DNA of 6,012 bases, taken from Alphaproteobacteria bacterium (GTDB taxonomy: Bacteria > Pseudomonadota > Alphaproteobacteria > Sneathiellales > Sneathiellaceae). The DNA is taken from NCBI GenBank assembly GCA_006226265.1, contig SBHH01000320.1, positions 1 through 6,012 on the forward strand, in the 5' to 3' direction. The position numbers and the translations under genes were made by a program. This document shows positions 1 to 5,637 of the stretch, in pieces. How positions within the stretch are numbered: the first letter of the stretch is position 1; each line of letters opens with the position of its first letter. The notes beneath the pieces were generated by a model. That model was not told the DNA's origin and searched no databases. It worked only from the letters and a program-made list of their open reading frames with translations.

Positions 1-207
1 GATTTCGTTGTTATCGGCGGGCAGGTGGGACTTGCCGGGCATTTGACGGTCGGGACAGGTGCCCAGATATCCGCAAAATCCGGCGTGATTTCCAACGTGC
101 CCGCAGGAGAGATCTATGCCGGATTCCCGGCCCGTCCGCGCAAGCAGTTTTTTCGGCAAATGGCCGTTTTAAGTAAGCTCACAAAAGGCAGGGGGTCTGC
201 AAAATGA
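1..207 (+). CDS. lpxD: LpxD C-terminal fragment (UDP-3-O-acylglucosamine N-acyltransferase), 5' end outside window
   Basis: Only the last 68 residues are present, read in frame from base 1 to the TGA at 205-207. LpxD transfers a 3-hydroxyacyl chain from ACP to the 2-amino group of UDP-3-O-acyl-glucosamine, the third step of lipid A synthesis, in the cytoplasm. The fragment shows the end of a left-handed beta-helix built of hexapeptide repeats (IGGQVGLAGHLTVG, then VISNVPAGEIYAGFPARP), followed by a basic C-terminal helix (KQFFRQMAVLSKLTK). That layout is typical of LpxD, where the tail helix takes part in ACP binding. The catalytic histidine region lies upstream, outside the window. The stop codon overlaps the fabZ start (ATGA). 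The following fabZ-lpxA genes make LpxD much more likely than another hexapeptide acyltransferase. Confidence 0.93.
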   Translation, partial: DFVVIGGQVGLAGHLTVGTGAQISAKSGVISNVPAGEIYAGFPARPRKQFFRQMAVLSKLTKGRGSAK

Positions 208-668
208 CTGAAAGCACTTCTCCGGAGGCGGTGGATTCCGTAGAGATTCTGGAAATCATGAAAATGATACCGCACCGGTATCCCTTGTTGCTTGTAGATC
301 GGCTGATTGATGTCGTGCCGGGTGTTTCGGCCACAGGGATCAAGAATGTCACGATGAACGAGCCACAGTTCCAGGGCCACTTTCCGGATCGTCCCATCAT
401 GCCGGGGGTGATGATCGTGGAATCCATGGCGCAGACGGCGGGCGTTCTGGTCATCAAAACCCTGGGTGCAGAGGAGGAGGGCAAGCATGTCCTGTTCATG
501 TCCATCGATAATGCACGGTTCCGCAAACCCGTAACGCCGGGCGATACCATGCATGTTAATGTGACGGTGAAGCAGCAGAGGGGCGCCGTCTGGCGCTTCT
601 CTGGCATTGTTAATGTCGATGGCAAGAAGGTCGCCGAGGCCGATTTCTCCGCCATGATCGTCGATTGA
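204..668 (+). CDS. fabZ: 3-hydroxyacyl-[acyl-carrier-protein] dehydratase FabZ
   Basis: FabZ dehydrates 3-hydroxyacyl-ACP to trans-2-enoyl-ACP in type II fatty acid elongation. At 154 residues it has the usual length and a single hot-dog fold. The family signature is complete: PHRYPLLLVDR at residues 23-33, then GHFPDRPIMPGVMIVESMAQ at 58-77. In that block His59 and Glu73 match the catalytic His/Glu pair of characterised FabZ enzymes. The ATG at 204 is supported by an AGGGGG Shine-Dalgarno at 190-195 and by the 4-base ATGA overlap with lpxD. FabZ and LpxA/LpxD draw on the same 3-hydroxyacyl-ACP pool, so placing it here fits balancing of phospholipid against lipid A supply. FabA is unlikely because its different length and motifs are absent. 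Confidence 0.97.
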   Translation: MTESTSPEAVDSVEILEIMKMIPHRYPLLLVDRLIDVVPGVSATGIKNVTMNEPQFQGHFPDRPIMPGVMIVESMAQTAGVLVIKTLGAEEEGKHVLFMSIDNARFRKPVTPGDTMHVNVTVKQQRGAVWRFSGIVNVDGKKVAEADFSAMIVD

Positions 669-716
669 TGGGGTAACCGGCTGTAACATAGCTTGATTTG
701 TGATGCCGCACGTTCC

Positions 717-744
717 TTGTTAGCTATAGCGCGGCGAGTATAAG
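717..744 (+). promoter_or_regulatory. Candidate sigma70-type internal promoter upstream of lpxA
   Basis: TTGTTA (717-722) and TATAAG (739-744) are separated by 16 bases, giving 4/6 and 5/6 matches to the -35 and -10 consensus. It lies in the only sizeable gap of the operon (669-771). Transcription would begin near 751, leaving a leader of about 20 bases before the lpxA start at 772. It could let lpxA-lpxI-lpxB-gloA be expressed independently of the upstream genes. This rests on consensus matching only. Confidence 0.4.
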
Positions 745-771
745 TATTTTCACGAAATGGCGGGATGCCGA

Positions 772-1557
772 ATGGCCGAAATTCATCCGACTGCGATCAT
801 CGAAGAGGGCGCGGAAGTTGCTTCCGGGGCGCATGTCGGCCCCTATTGCGTTGTGGGTAAGCATGCTAAGCTTGCTGCCGGCGTCATGCTGAAAGCCCAT
901 GTCGTGGTGGATGGTGCGACGACAATTGGCGCAGGCACGACCATTTTCCCCTTTGCCTCTGTGGGCACGCCGCCACAGGATTTGAAATATAGCGGAGAGG
1001 ATTCCCGCCTTGTGATCGGTGAGAATTGCAATATCCGCGAGCATGTCACCATCAACCCCGGCACCGCAGGCGGCGGTATGGTGACCGAGATCGGTAACAA
1101 CTGTCTTTTGATGGTCGGCGCCCATGTTGCCCATGACTGCCGGATCGGCAGCAACGTTATTCTGGTGAATAACGCGACGCTCGGTGGTCATGTTACGCTG
1201 GAGGATTTTGTCATTATCGGCGGCCTTTCCGCCGTGCATCAGTTCGTCCGCATCGGCGCCCATGCCATGATCGGCGGCGCTTCGGGGATCGAGACGGATA
1301 TCATTCCTTTTGGCTCCGCGACCGGTAACCGCGCCATTCTGAACGGCCTCAATCTTACCGGCATGAAACGGCGCGGATTTGCCCGCGACGATATACATGC
1401 GCTTCGGAATACCTACAAGTTTCTGTTTGCAGAAGAAGGCACTTTTGCGGAACGGGTGCGCGAAGTCCCGGCCGAATATGCAGACTTCCCGTCGGTCAAG
1501 GCGGTCCTTCAATTCCTGAGTGAAGAAACGAAGCGTGGCATTTGCCAGCCAAAATAA
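772..1557 (+). CDS. lpxA: UDP-N-acetylglucosamine O-acyltransferase LpxA
   Basis: LpxA performs the first step of lipid A synthesis, moving a 3-hydroxyacyl chain from ACP to the 3-OH of UDP-GlcNAc. From the ATG at 772 the protein is 261 residues, almost the E. coli length (262), and begins MAEIHPTAI as the family does. An in-frame ATG at 757 would add five residues with no homology and no ribosome binding site, whereas GCGGGA at 760-765 suits 772. A hexapeptide-repeat beta-helix fills the first two thirds and a helical C-terminal domain (MKRRGFARDDIHALRNTYK, 198-216) follows. His121 in AHVAHDC matches the catalytic His125 of E. coli; His118, His140 and His156 match His122, His144 and His160. 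QDLKY (69-73) is the conserved substrate-site segment. Gly169 occupies the acyl-length ruler position (E. coli Gly173). The 3' end overlaps lpxI. Confidence 0.97.
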   Translation: MAEIHPTAIIEEGAEVASGAHVGPYCVVGKHAKLAAGVMLKAHVVVDGATTIGAGTTIFPFASVGTPPQDLKYSGEDSRLVIGENCNIREHVTINPGTAGGGMVTEIGNNCLLMVGAHVAHDCRIGSNVILVNNATLGGHVTLEDFVIIGGLSAVHQFVRIGAHAMIGGASGIETDIIPFGSATGNRAILNGLNLTGMKRRGFARDDIHALRNTYKFLFAEEGTFAERVREVPAEYADFPSVKAVLQFLSEETKRGICQPK

Positions 1558-2392
1558 CGGCGGGGGCCGGATCGGCATTATCGCGGGCAGCGGCCGTCTG
1601 CCGCTCGCCCTTGCCCTGACCCTTCAATCTAATGGCGGTACGCCCTACCTCATGCTGGTGGAGGGAGAGGCGGACCCGGTGGATTACGCGGGCTTTCCTC
1701 ATGAAATCATTCCCATCACCAAGGTCGGACGCTTCCTGAAGGCTCTGGCGCGCGAAAATTGCCAATCTGTCACCCTCGCTGGCCCCGTTCACCGGCCCGA
1801 CTTTAAAAACATCCTGCCTGATGTTGAGGGGATGAAACTGCTCGCGCGCCTGACCCGCGCATCGAGAAAGGGCGATGACGGTCTGATGCGCACTATTGCC
1901 GCCTTCCTGCAGGAAAAAGGCTTTACCGTCGTTGGCGCCCATGAACTGGCGAGCGATCTGCTTGCGCCGCTCGGCGCCTTCGGAAAACATGAACCGGGGG
2001 AGAATGACAAGGCCGATATCACCACAGGCATTCATATCGTGAAGGAGATCGGCAGGCTCGATATCGGGCAGGCGGCGATCATTCGCGAAGGCTATGTGCT
2101 GGCGGTCGAGGCAGCGGAAGGCACGGACGGCCTTCTCAAACGATCCCGCGAATTCGCTTGGGGGCATCCGGCGGGAGTACTTGTGAAACTTTCCAAACCT
2201 CAGCAGGATCTTCGCTCCGACATGCCGACGATCGGACGGGACACGGTGCAGGCCGCAAAAGAAGCGGGCCTCAAAGGCATCGCGGTTGAGGGCGGCAAAA
2301 CCCTCGTCCTCGATCTGAAAGAAGTGGTAAGAGAGGCCGATGCCGCCGGGCTTTTCATTGTCGGCGTCGAGACGGACGGCAAGAGCGAATGA
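1520..2392 (+). CDS. lpxI: UDP-2,3-diacylglucosamine pyrophosphatase LpxI (DUF1009 family)
   Basis: LpxI hydrolyses UDP-2,3-diacylglucosamine to 2,3-diacylglucosamine 1-phosphate (lipid X) plus UMP. It takes the place of LpxH in most Alphaproteobacteria and is unrelated to it in fold. The protein matches the known Caulobacter enzyme throughout: RIGIIAGSGRLPL near residues 17-29, the central RKGDDGLM and GAHEL, then EIGRLDIGQ (176-184), VLAVEAAEGTD (193-203) and DMPTIG (234-239). The Asp of DMPTIG probably corresponds to the functionally important Asp225 of Caulobacter LpxI. The start is uncertain: GTG at 1520 gives 290 residues, while GTG at 1535 gives 285 and has a weak GAAG at 1522-1525. 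Neither has a strong ribosome binding site, and conserved sequence begins only after residue 16. Either way it overlaps the lpxA end, suggesting translational coupling, and its TGA overlaps the lpxB ATG. Confidence 0.95.
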   Translation: MKKRSVAFASQNNGGGRIGIIAGSGRLPLALALTLQSNGGTPYLMLVEGEADPVDYAGFPHEIIPITKVGRFLKALARENCQSVTLAGPVHRPDFKNILPDVEGMKLLARLTRASRKGDDGLMRTIAAFLQEKGFTVVGAHELASDLLAPLGAFGKHEPGENDKADITTGIHIVKEIGRLDIGQAAIIREGYVLAVEAAEGTDGLLKRSREFAWGHPAGVLVKLSKPQQDLRSDMPTIGRDTVQAAKEAGLKGIAVEGGKTLVLDLKEVVREADAAGLFIVGVETDGKSE

Positions 2393-3561
2393 GCGACGCG
2401 GCACCCTATCGCATCTTCCTCATTGCGGGTGAACCTTCCGGTGATGCGCTTGGCGCAAAGATGATGCAGGGGTTGAAACTGACATCCTCTCGCTCGGTCG
2501 AGTTTTTTGGCGTTGGTGGCCCATTGATGGAAGCGGAGGGCCTTTTCTCTCTCTTTCCGATGGAGGAGTTGACAGTCATGGGCCTTTTTGAGGTTCTGCC
2601 GAAGCTTCCCCTTCTTCTTCGCCGGATACGGGAGACGGCAGAGGCCGCACAGAACTTTGCTCCCGATATCCTGATCACCATCGATGCGCCGGATTTCAGC
2701 TTTCGCGTTGCGAAAAAGCTGACGAATGTGGCCTTTCCGAAAGTCCATTATGTGGCCCCGTCGGTCTGGGCCTGGCGGCCGGGACGGGCGCAAAAGATCG
2801 CCCCGCTCTATGATCATCTGCTGACCCTTCTGCCGTTTGAACCGCCCTATTTCGAAAAGGTCGGTCTTCCCGCGACGTTTATCGGCCATTCGGTCGTCGA
2901 GACCGGCGCGGACAAGGGGGAGGGGGCAAAATTCAGGCAGACCCATGATATCGGGACGGAGGAGAAGCTTCTGATGCTGCTTCCCGGCAGCCGGCGGGGA
3001 GAGGTCGCGCGCCATTTGCCCCTGTTCGAGGAGACGGTGCGCCGCCTCAAATCCGAGATGGGCGATGTCCGTCTTGTCGTCCCGGTCATCGGCCGGGCGG
3101 CGGAGATGGTGAGGGAGGCCATGAAAAGCTGGGAGGTCGAACCGGTTATTGTGACGGGAGAGGTGGCAAAGTTCGATGCCATGGCGGCCGCGGACGTGGC
3201 GCTGGCGGCCTCCGGTACCGTCGGGCTGGAACTCGCCCTTGCCGAACTTCCGACCGTCATTGCCTACCGGATGAATGCGCTTACGGCCTGGATTGCGCGG
3301 CGGATCGTAAAGCTCGACTACGTCAATCTCGTCAATATCCTGATGAAGCGCGAAGTGGTGCCGGAATTCCTGCTGGAGAACTGCAGGCCGGAAAATCTTG
3401 CCCGCGCAACCCTCGACTTATTCCGCTCAGAGGAAAAACGCGGGGGGCAGATTGCGGACTTTCGCCATGCCATGGTACTGTTGGGCAAGGGCGCGGCCGT
3501 GCCGGGTGTCCGGGCGGCAGAGGTAATTCTTGAAATCCTGCAAAGAAAGACATCACTGTGA
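2389..3561 (+). CDS. lpxB: Lipid-A-disaccharide synthase LpxB
   Basis: LpxB is a GT19 family glycosyltransferase (GT-B fold). It joins UDP-2,3-diacylglucosamine and lipid X into the beta-1,6-linked lipid A disaccharide at the inner membrane face. The 390-residue length is normal. Motifs in order are IAGEPSGD (12-19), DAPDF (99-103), VAPSVWAWRPGRAQKI (122-137), the UDP-binding LPGSRRGE (198-205), the SGTVGLELAL donor-site segment (275-284) and YVNLVNILM (311-319). The basic and hydrophobic stretches around 296-308 fit peripheral membrane attachment. The ATG at 2389 overlaps the lpxI stop by four bases and has no good ribosome binding site of its own, so coupled translation is likely. Its substrate lipid X is made by the preceding gene product. 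The stop overlaps the gloA GTG. Confidence 0.97.
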   Translation: MSDAAPYRIFLIAGEPSGDALGAKMMQGLKLTSSRSVEFFGVGGPLMEAEGLFSLFPMEELTVMGLFEVLPKLPLLLRRIRETAEAAQNFAPDILITIDAPDFSFRVAKKLTNVAFPKVHYVAPSVWAWRPGRAQKIAPLYDHLLTLLPFEPPYFEKVGLPATFIGHSVVETGADKGEGAKFRQTHDIGTEEKLLMLLPGSRRGEVARHLPLFEETVRRLKSEMGDVRLVVPVIGRAAEMVREAMKSWEVEPVIVTGEVAKFDAMAAADVALAASGTVGLELALAELPTVIAYRMNALTAWIARRIVKLDYVNLVNILMKREVVPEFLLENCRPENLARATLDLFRSEEKRGGQIADFRHAMVLLGKGAAVPGVRAAEVILEILQRKTSL

Positions 3562-3971
3562 GTGAAGAAAACACAAGCAATTTCAGAATGTTGCACACGA
3601 TGATCCGGGTTCATGACCTGGACGCGTCGATCAAGTTCTATTGCGACAATTTGGATATGAAGCTGCTCCGGAAGACCGATTTCCCGAGCGGTAAATTCAC
3701 CCTGGCCTTCGTCGGTTATGGCGATGAAAAAGAAAATACGGTGATCGAGCTGACCCATAACTGGGATCAGGAAGAGCCTTATGATCTGGGCTCCGGCTTC
3801 GGTCATCTTGCACTCGGTGTTCCGGATATCTACGGCACTTGCGAGAAGCTGGAAGCCGAAGGTGTAAAAATTCCGCGTCCGCCGGGACCGATGAAGCATG
3901 GCGGCTCTGTCATTGCCTTTATCGAGGATCCGGACGGTTACAAGATAGAGCTGATCGAAAAATCCATGTAG
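3558..3971 (+). CDS. gloA: Glyoxalase I (lactoylglutathione lyase), short Ni-type
   Basis: GloA isomerises the hemithioacetal of methylglyoxal and glutathione to S-lactoylglutathione, detoxifying a by-product of triose phosphate metabolism. The 137-residue protein aligns with E. coli GloA over nearly its whole length: LHTMIRVHDLDASIKFY, LAFVGYGDEKE, VIELTHNW, GFGHLALGV and the C-terminal EDPDGYKIELIE. The four metal ligands appear present as His13, Glu64, His83 and Glu131 (E. coli His5, Glu56, His74, Glu122). The compact length without the extra loops of Zn-type enzymes suggests Ni/Co activation, which is an inference. The GTG start at 3558 overlaps the lpxB stop by four bases. An internal ATG at residue 11 would remove nothing conserved, so the true start could be there. 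It ends the operon, before the terminator at 4137-4168. Confidence 0.94.
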   Translation: MSEENTSNFRMLHTMIRVHDLDASIKFYCDNLDMKLLRKTDFPSGKFTLAFVGYGDEKENTVIELTHNWDQEEPYDLGSGFGHLALGVPDIYGTCEKLEAEGVKIPRPPGPMKHGGSVIAFIEDPDGYKIELIEKSM

Positions 3972-3991
3972 GGCAATTGGCGGGGCGGAAT

Positions 3992-4222
3992 TTACGCGCC
4001 GCCGAAATACCAGACGGCCGCAAAAAAGCCCACCACCAGAAGGGGTAGGCCGAAAAACGCCAGTTTTCTCAAACGATAGCCAAGCGGTGCCTGATTATCG
4101 TTTGCTGCACGTAAATAGAGTTTGCGCGAATTCGCAGCTCCTTCGGAGTGACCCGAAGGAGCCTTTTTCAGATGTGTGAGTTGCGACCCTGGCACGCGCT
4201 TATCGCTTGTCGAGCGGCACAT
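3992..4222 (-). CDS. Possible small single-pass membrane protein (doubtful)
   Basis: I do not recognise this ORF. It reads 76 codons from ATG 4222 (inside the gltA 3' end) or 67 from GTG 4195, which lies four bases after the gltA stop. The last part looks protein-like: basic residues (YRLRK, 49-53), then a hydrophobic helix (about 54-73, [20 protein letters not shown]) with GC-rich third positions like the neighbouring genes. The N-terminal third looks non-coding, because codons 21-29 are the stem-loop of the terminator serving the opposite strand. No start has a clear ribosome binding site. If real, it would be translated from gltA read-through message as a C-terminally anchored membrane protein. 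It may instead be chance, or the remnant of a longer gene. Confidence 0.33.
   Translation of the reverse strand: MCRSTSDKRVPGSQLTHLKKAPSGHSEGAANSRKLYLRAANDNQAPLGYRLRKLAFFGLPLLVVGFFAAVWYFGGA
4137..4168 (+). terminator. Intrinsic terminator of the lpx-gloA operon
   Basis: A perfect 10-bp stem, GCTCCTTCGG (4137-4146) and CCGAAGGAGC (4153-4162), encloses a 6-base loop and is followed by C then five T (4164-4168). The T-tract lies only on the + strand side, so the signal ends transcription leaving gloA, about 165 bases past its stop. Reading from gltA, the same hairpin is followed by TGCGAATTC and has no U-tract, so it is not a canonical terminator for gltA. A 10-bp palindrome GCGAATTCGC (4126-4135) sits immediately before it. 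Confidence 0.85.
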
Positions 4223-5501
4223 AGGGCCGCTGCGTCGCCCCGGTGTAGAGCTGCCGCGGACGGCCGATCTTCTGCGAAGGATCTTCCATCATTTCGTTCC
4301 ACTGGGCGACCCAGCCGACGGTCCGGGCAACGGCGAACAGCACGGTGAACATGCTGGTCGGGAAGCCGAGTGCCTGCAAGATGATGCCGGAGTAGAAATC
4401 GACGTTCGGGAACAACTTCTTCTCGATGAAGTAAGGATCCTCAAGCGCAATCTTTTCAAGCTCCATGGCCAGTTTCAGCATCGGCTCATCCTTGATGCCA
4501 AGCTCGTCCAGAACCTCATAGCAGGTCTGCTGCATGACTTTGGCGCGCGGGTCGTAGTTCTTGTAGACCCGATGGCCGAAGCCCATCAGACGGAACGGAT
4601 CGTTCTTGTCCTTCGCCTTGGCGATATATTCCTGAACCCGGTCGACAGAACCGATCTGATTCAGCATGGTGAGGACGGCTTCGTTTGCGCCGCCATGCGC
4701 CGGGCCCCAGAGGCAGGCGATACCGGCCGCGATGCAGGCGAACGGATTGGCGCCGGAGGATCCGGCAAGACGCACCGTCGAGGTGGAGGCGTTCTGCTCA
4801 TGATCCGCATGGAGGATGAAAATCCGGTCCATGGCCCGGGCAATCGTCGGCGACAGCTTGTAGCGTTCTGCGGGCACGCTAAAGGTCATATGCAGGAAGT
4901 TTTCTGCATATGACATATCGTTCGACGGATAGATGAACGGCTGACCAACCGAATATTTATAGGCCATGGCTGCAATCGTCGGCATCTTGGCAATCAGGCG
5001 GTAGCTTGCGATCATCCGCTGCATCGGGTCGGTTATATCCGTGCTGTCGTGATAGAAGGCGGATAGGGCACCGACCACGCCAACCATGACGGCCATCGGA
5101 TGGGCGTCGCGGCGGAAACCGCGGTAAAACTGGGTCAGTTGCTCATGCAGCATGGTGTGATAGGTGATGTCGTTGGTGAATTTCGCCTTTTCATTGGAAT
5201 TAGGTAATTCACCTTTCAGGAGCAGGTAGCAGACTTCCATGAAATCGCTATGCTCTGCCAGTTCTTCAATCTTATAGCCGCGATGCATCAGAATACCCGC
5301 ATCCCCGTCGATATAGGTGATGGCGGATTCGCAGGACGCAGTTGAGGTGAAGCCCGGGTCGAACGTGAAGTGACCCGTCTCCGCGTAGAGTTTGCGAACG
5401 TCAATGACCGAGGGCCCGGTGCTTCCTGCGATCAGCGGAAGGTCCGTGGCTTTGCTATCTTCGGTCAGTTTGACGTTACCGGTGACTGTGGAGCTGCTCA
5501 T
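4200..5501 (-). CDS. gltA: Citrate synthase, type II (hexameric, Gram-negative form)
   Basis: GltA condenses acetyl-CoA with oxaloacetate to citrate at the entry to the TCA cycle. The 433-residue protein aligns with E. coli GltA with an offset of +5. The catalytic triad is present: His269 in GPAHGG, His310 in [15 protein letters not shown] (306-320) and Asp368 in NVDFYSG (366-372). The signature [14 protein letters not shown] (231-244) and an N-terminal small domain (residues 1-50) mark the long type II form, which in Gram-negative bacteria is typically hexameric and NADH-inhibited. Of the NADH-site residues known in E. coli, Tyr145, Arg163 and Lys167 are kept (Tyr150, Arg168, Lys172), but Arg109 and Cys206 are Tyr114 and Ala211. 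The ATG at 5501 has AGGG 11 bases upstream (5513-5516). The gene follows gltX in the same direction and converges on gloA. Confidence 0.97.
   Translation of the reverse strand: MSSSTVTGNVKLTEDSKATDLPLIAGSTGPSVIDVRKLYAETGHFTFDPGFTSTASCESAITYIDGDAGILMHRGYKIEELAEHSDFMEVCYLLLKGELPNSNEKAKFTNDITYHTMLHEQLTQFYRGFRRDAHPMAVMVGVVGALSAFYHDSTDITDPMQRMIASYRLIAKMPTIAAMAYKYSVGQPFIYPSNDMSYAENFLHMTFSVPAERYKLSPTIARAMDRIFILHADHEQNASTSTVRLAGSSGANPFACIAAGIACLWGPAHGGANEAVLTMLNQIGSVDRVQEYIAKAKDKNDPFRLMGFGHRVYKNYDPRAKVMQQTCYEVLDELGIKDEPMLKLAMELEKIALEDPYFIEKKLFPNVDFYSGIILQALGFPTSMFTVLFAVARTVGWVAQWNEMMEDPSQKIGRPRQLYTGATQRPYVPLDKR
4885..4914. repeat. Perfect 11-bp inverted repeat inside gltA
   Basis: GTCATATGCAG (4885-4895) and CTGCATATGAC (4904-4914) are exact reverse complements separated by 8 bases. 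In gltA mRNA this would form a stem of 11 pairs over the codons for [11 protein letters not shown] (residues 196-206). The peptide is conserved in type II citrate synthases, so the repeat must arise from the particular codons used. The sequence shows no T-tract beside it, so it is not a terminator. Confidence 0.6.
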
Positions 5502-5546
5502 CTATTTGTATTCCCTTTATACCTGAGGCACGAACATGCCGATAAG

Positions 5547-5565
5547 GATTGGTATAATTCCAATC
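5547..5565. promoter_or_regulatory. Dyad GATTGG-N7-CCAATC, possible operator, enclosing TATAAT
   Basis: Two exact 6-bp arms, GATTGG (5547-5552) and CCAATC (5560-5565), flank a 7-base AT-rich centre. The centre holds TATAAT (5553-5558), preceded by TGG to make an extended -10 on the + strand. The dyad lies about 45-65 bases upstream of the gltA start, a common position for a regulator site. No known operator consensus is recognised, so a role in gltA control is inference. Confidence 0.35.
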
Positions 5566-5601
5566 AGGATTGTATTTTACTTATATGAGAACGGGTCCTC
5601 G

Positions 5602-5619
5602 CATGACCTCAGAGTCATG
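5602..5619. repeat. Small dyad CATGAC-N6-GTCATG downstream of gltX
   Basis: CATGAC (5602-5607) and GTCATG (5614-5619) form a 6-bp stem with a 6-base loop, about 20 bases past the gltX stop. There is no U-tract on the gltX strand, so it is not a standard intrinsic terminator. It could be a weak transcript end or a protein site, or chance. Confidence 0.3.
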
Positions 5620-5637
5620 TCCGCCGCGTCCCTTTTG

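Larger units (their letters stand above)
5502..5637 (-). promoter_or_regulatory. gltX-gltA intergenic leader, probable gltA promoter region
   Basis: These 136 bases are markedly richer in A+T than the flanking genes, especially 5541-5590, as expected for a promoter of a highly expressed metabolic gene. On the gltA strand I see several AT-rich hexamers (TATAAG near 5583, TACAAT near 5572, TATAAA at 5516-5521) but no convincing -35/-10 pair. The TATAAA lies too close to the start to leave the Shine-Dalgarno in the transcript. The exact promoter is therefore not assigned. No riboswitch or small ORF is apparent. Confidence 0.4.

Noticed and set aside
724..1578. Long - strand ORF opposite lpxA (284 codons), and similar long ORFs opposite fabZ, lpxI and lpxB
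   Set aside because: They are antisense shadows caused by the GC-rich third positions of the real genes, and their translations show no recognisable domain.
3977..4005. GC-rich partial dyad (GGCGG ... CCGCC) right after gloA
   Set aside because: The stem is only about five pairs with internal mismatches and no T-tract follows. The strong terminator at 4137-4168 is the better transcript end.
4080..4110. AANDNQ peptide in the - strand, reminiscent of the alphaproteobacterial tmRNA tag (ANDN...)
   Set aside because: The reading does not end in the LAA/VAA-type tag terminus, and there is no flanking tRNA-like domain or CCA end. The peptide resemblance alone does not make an ssrA gene.
4176..4913. 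245-codon + strand ORF opposite gltA
   Set aside because: It lies entirely antisense to a fully conserved citrate synthase and has low-complexity charged composition, so it is a shadow ORF.
5175..5213. GGTGAATT / AATTCACC (8-bp arms, 23-base loop) in gltA, with nested GAATTA-GG-TAATTC
   Set aside because: The arms are short and AT-rich with a long loop, plausible by chance in coding sequence, and there is no associated signal.
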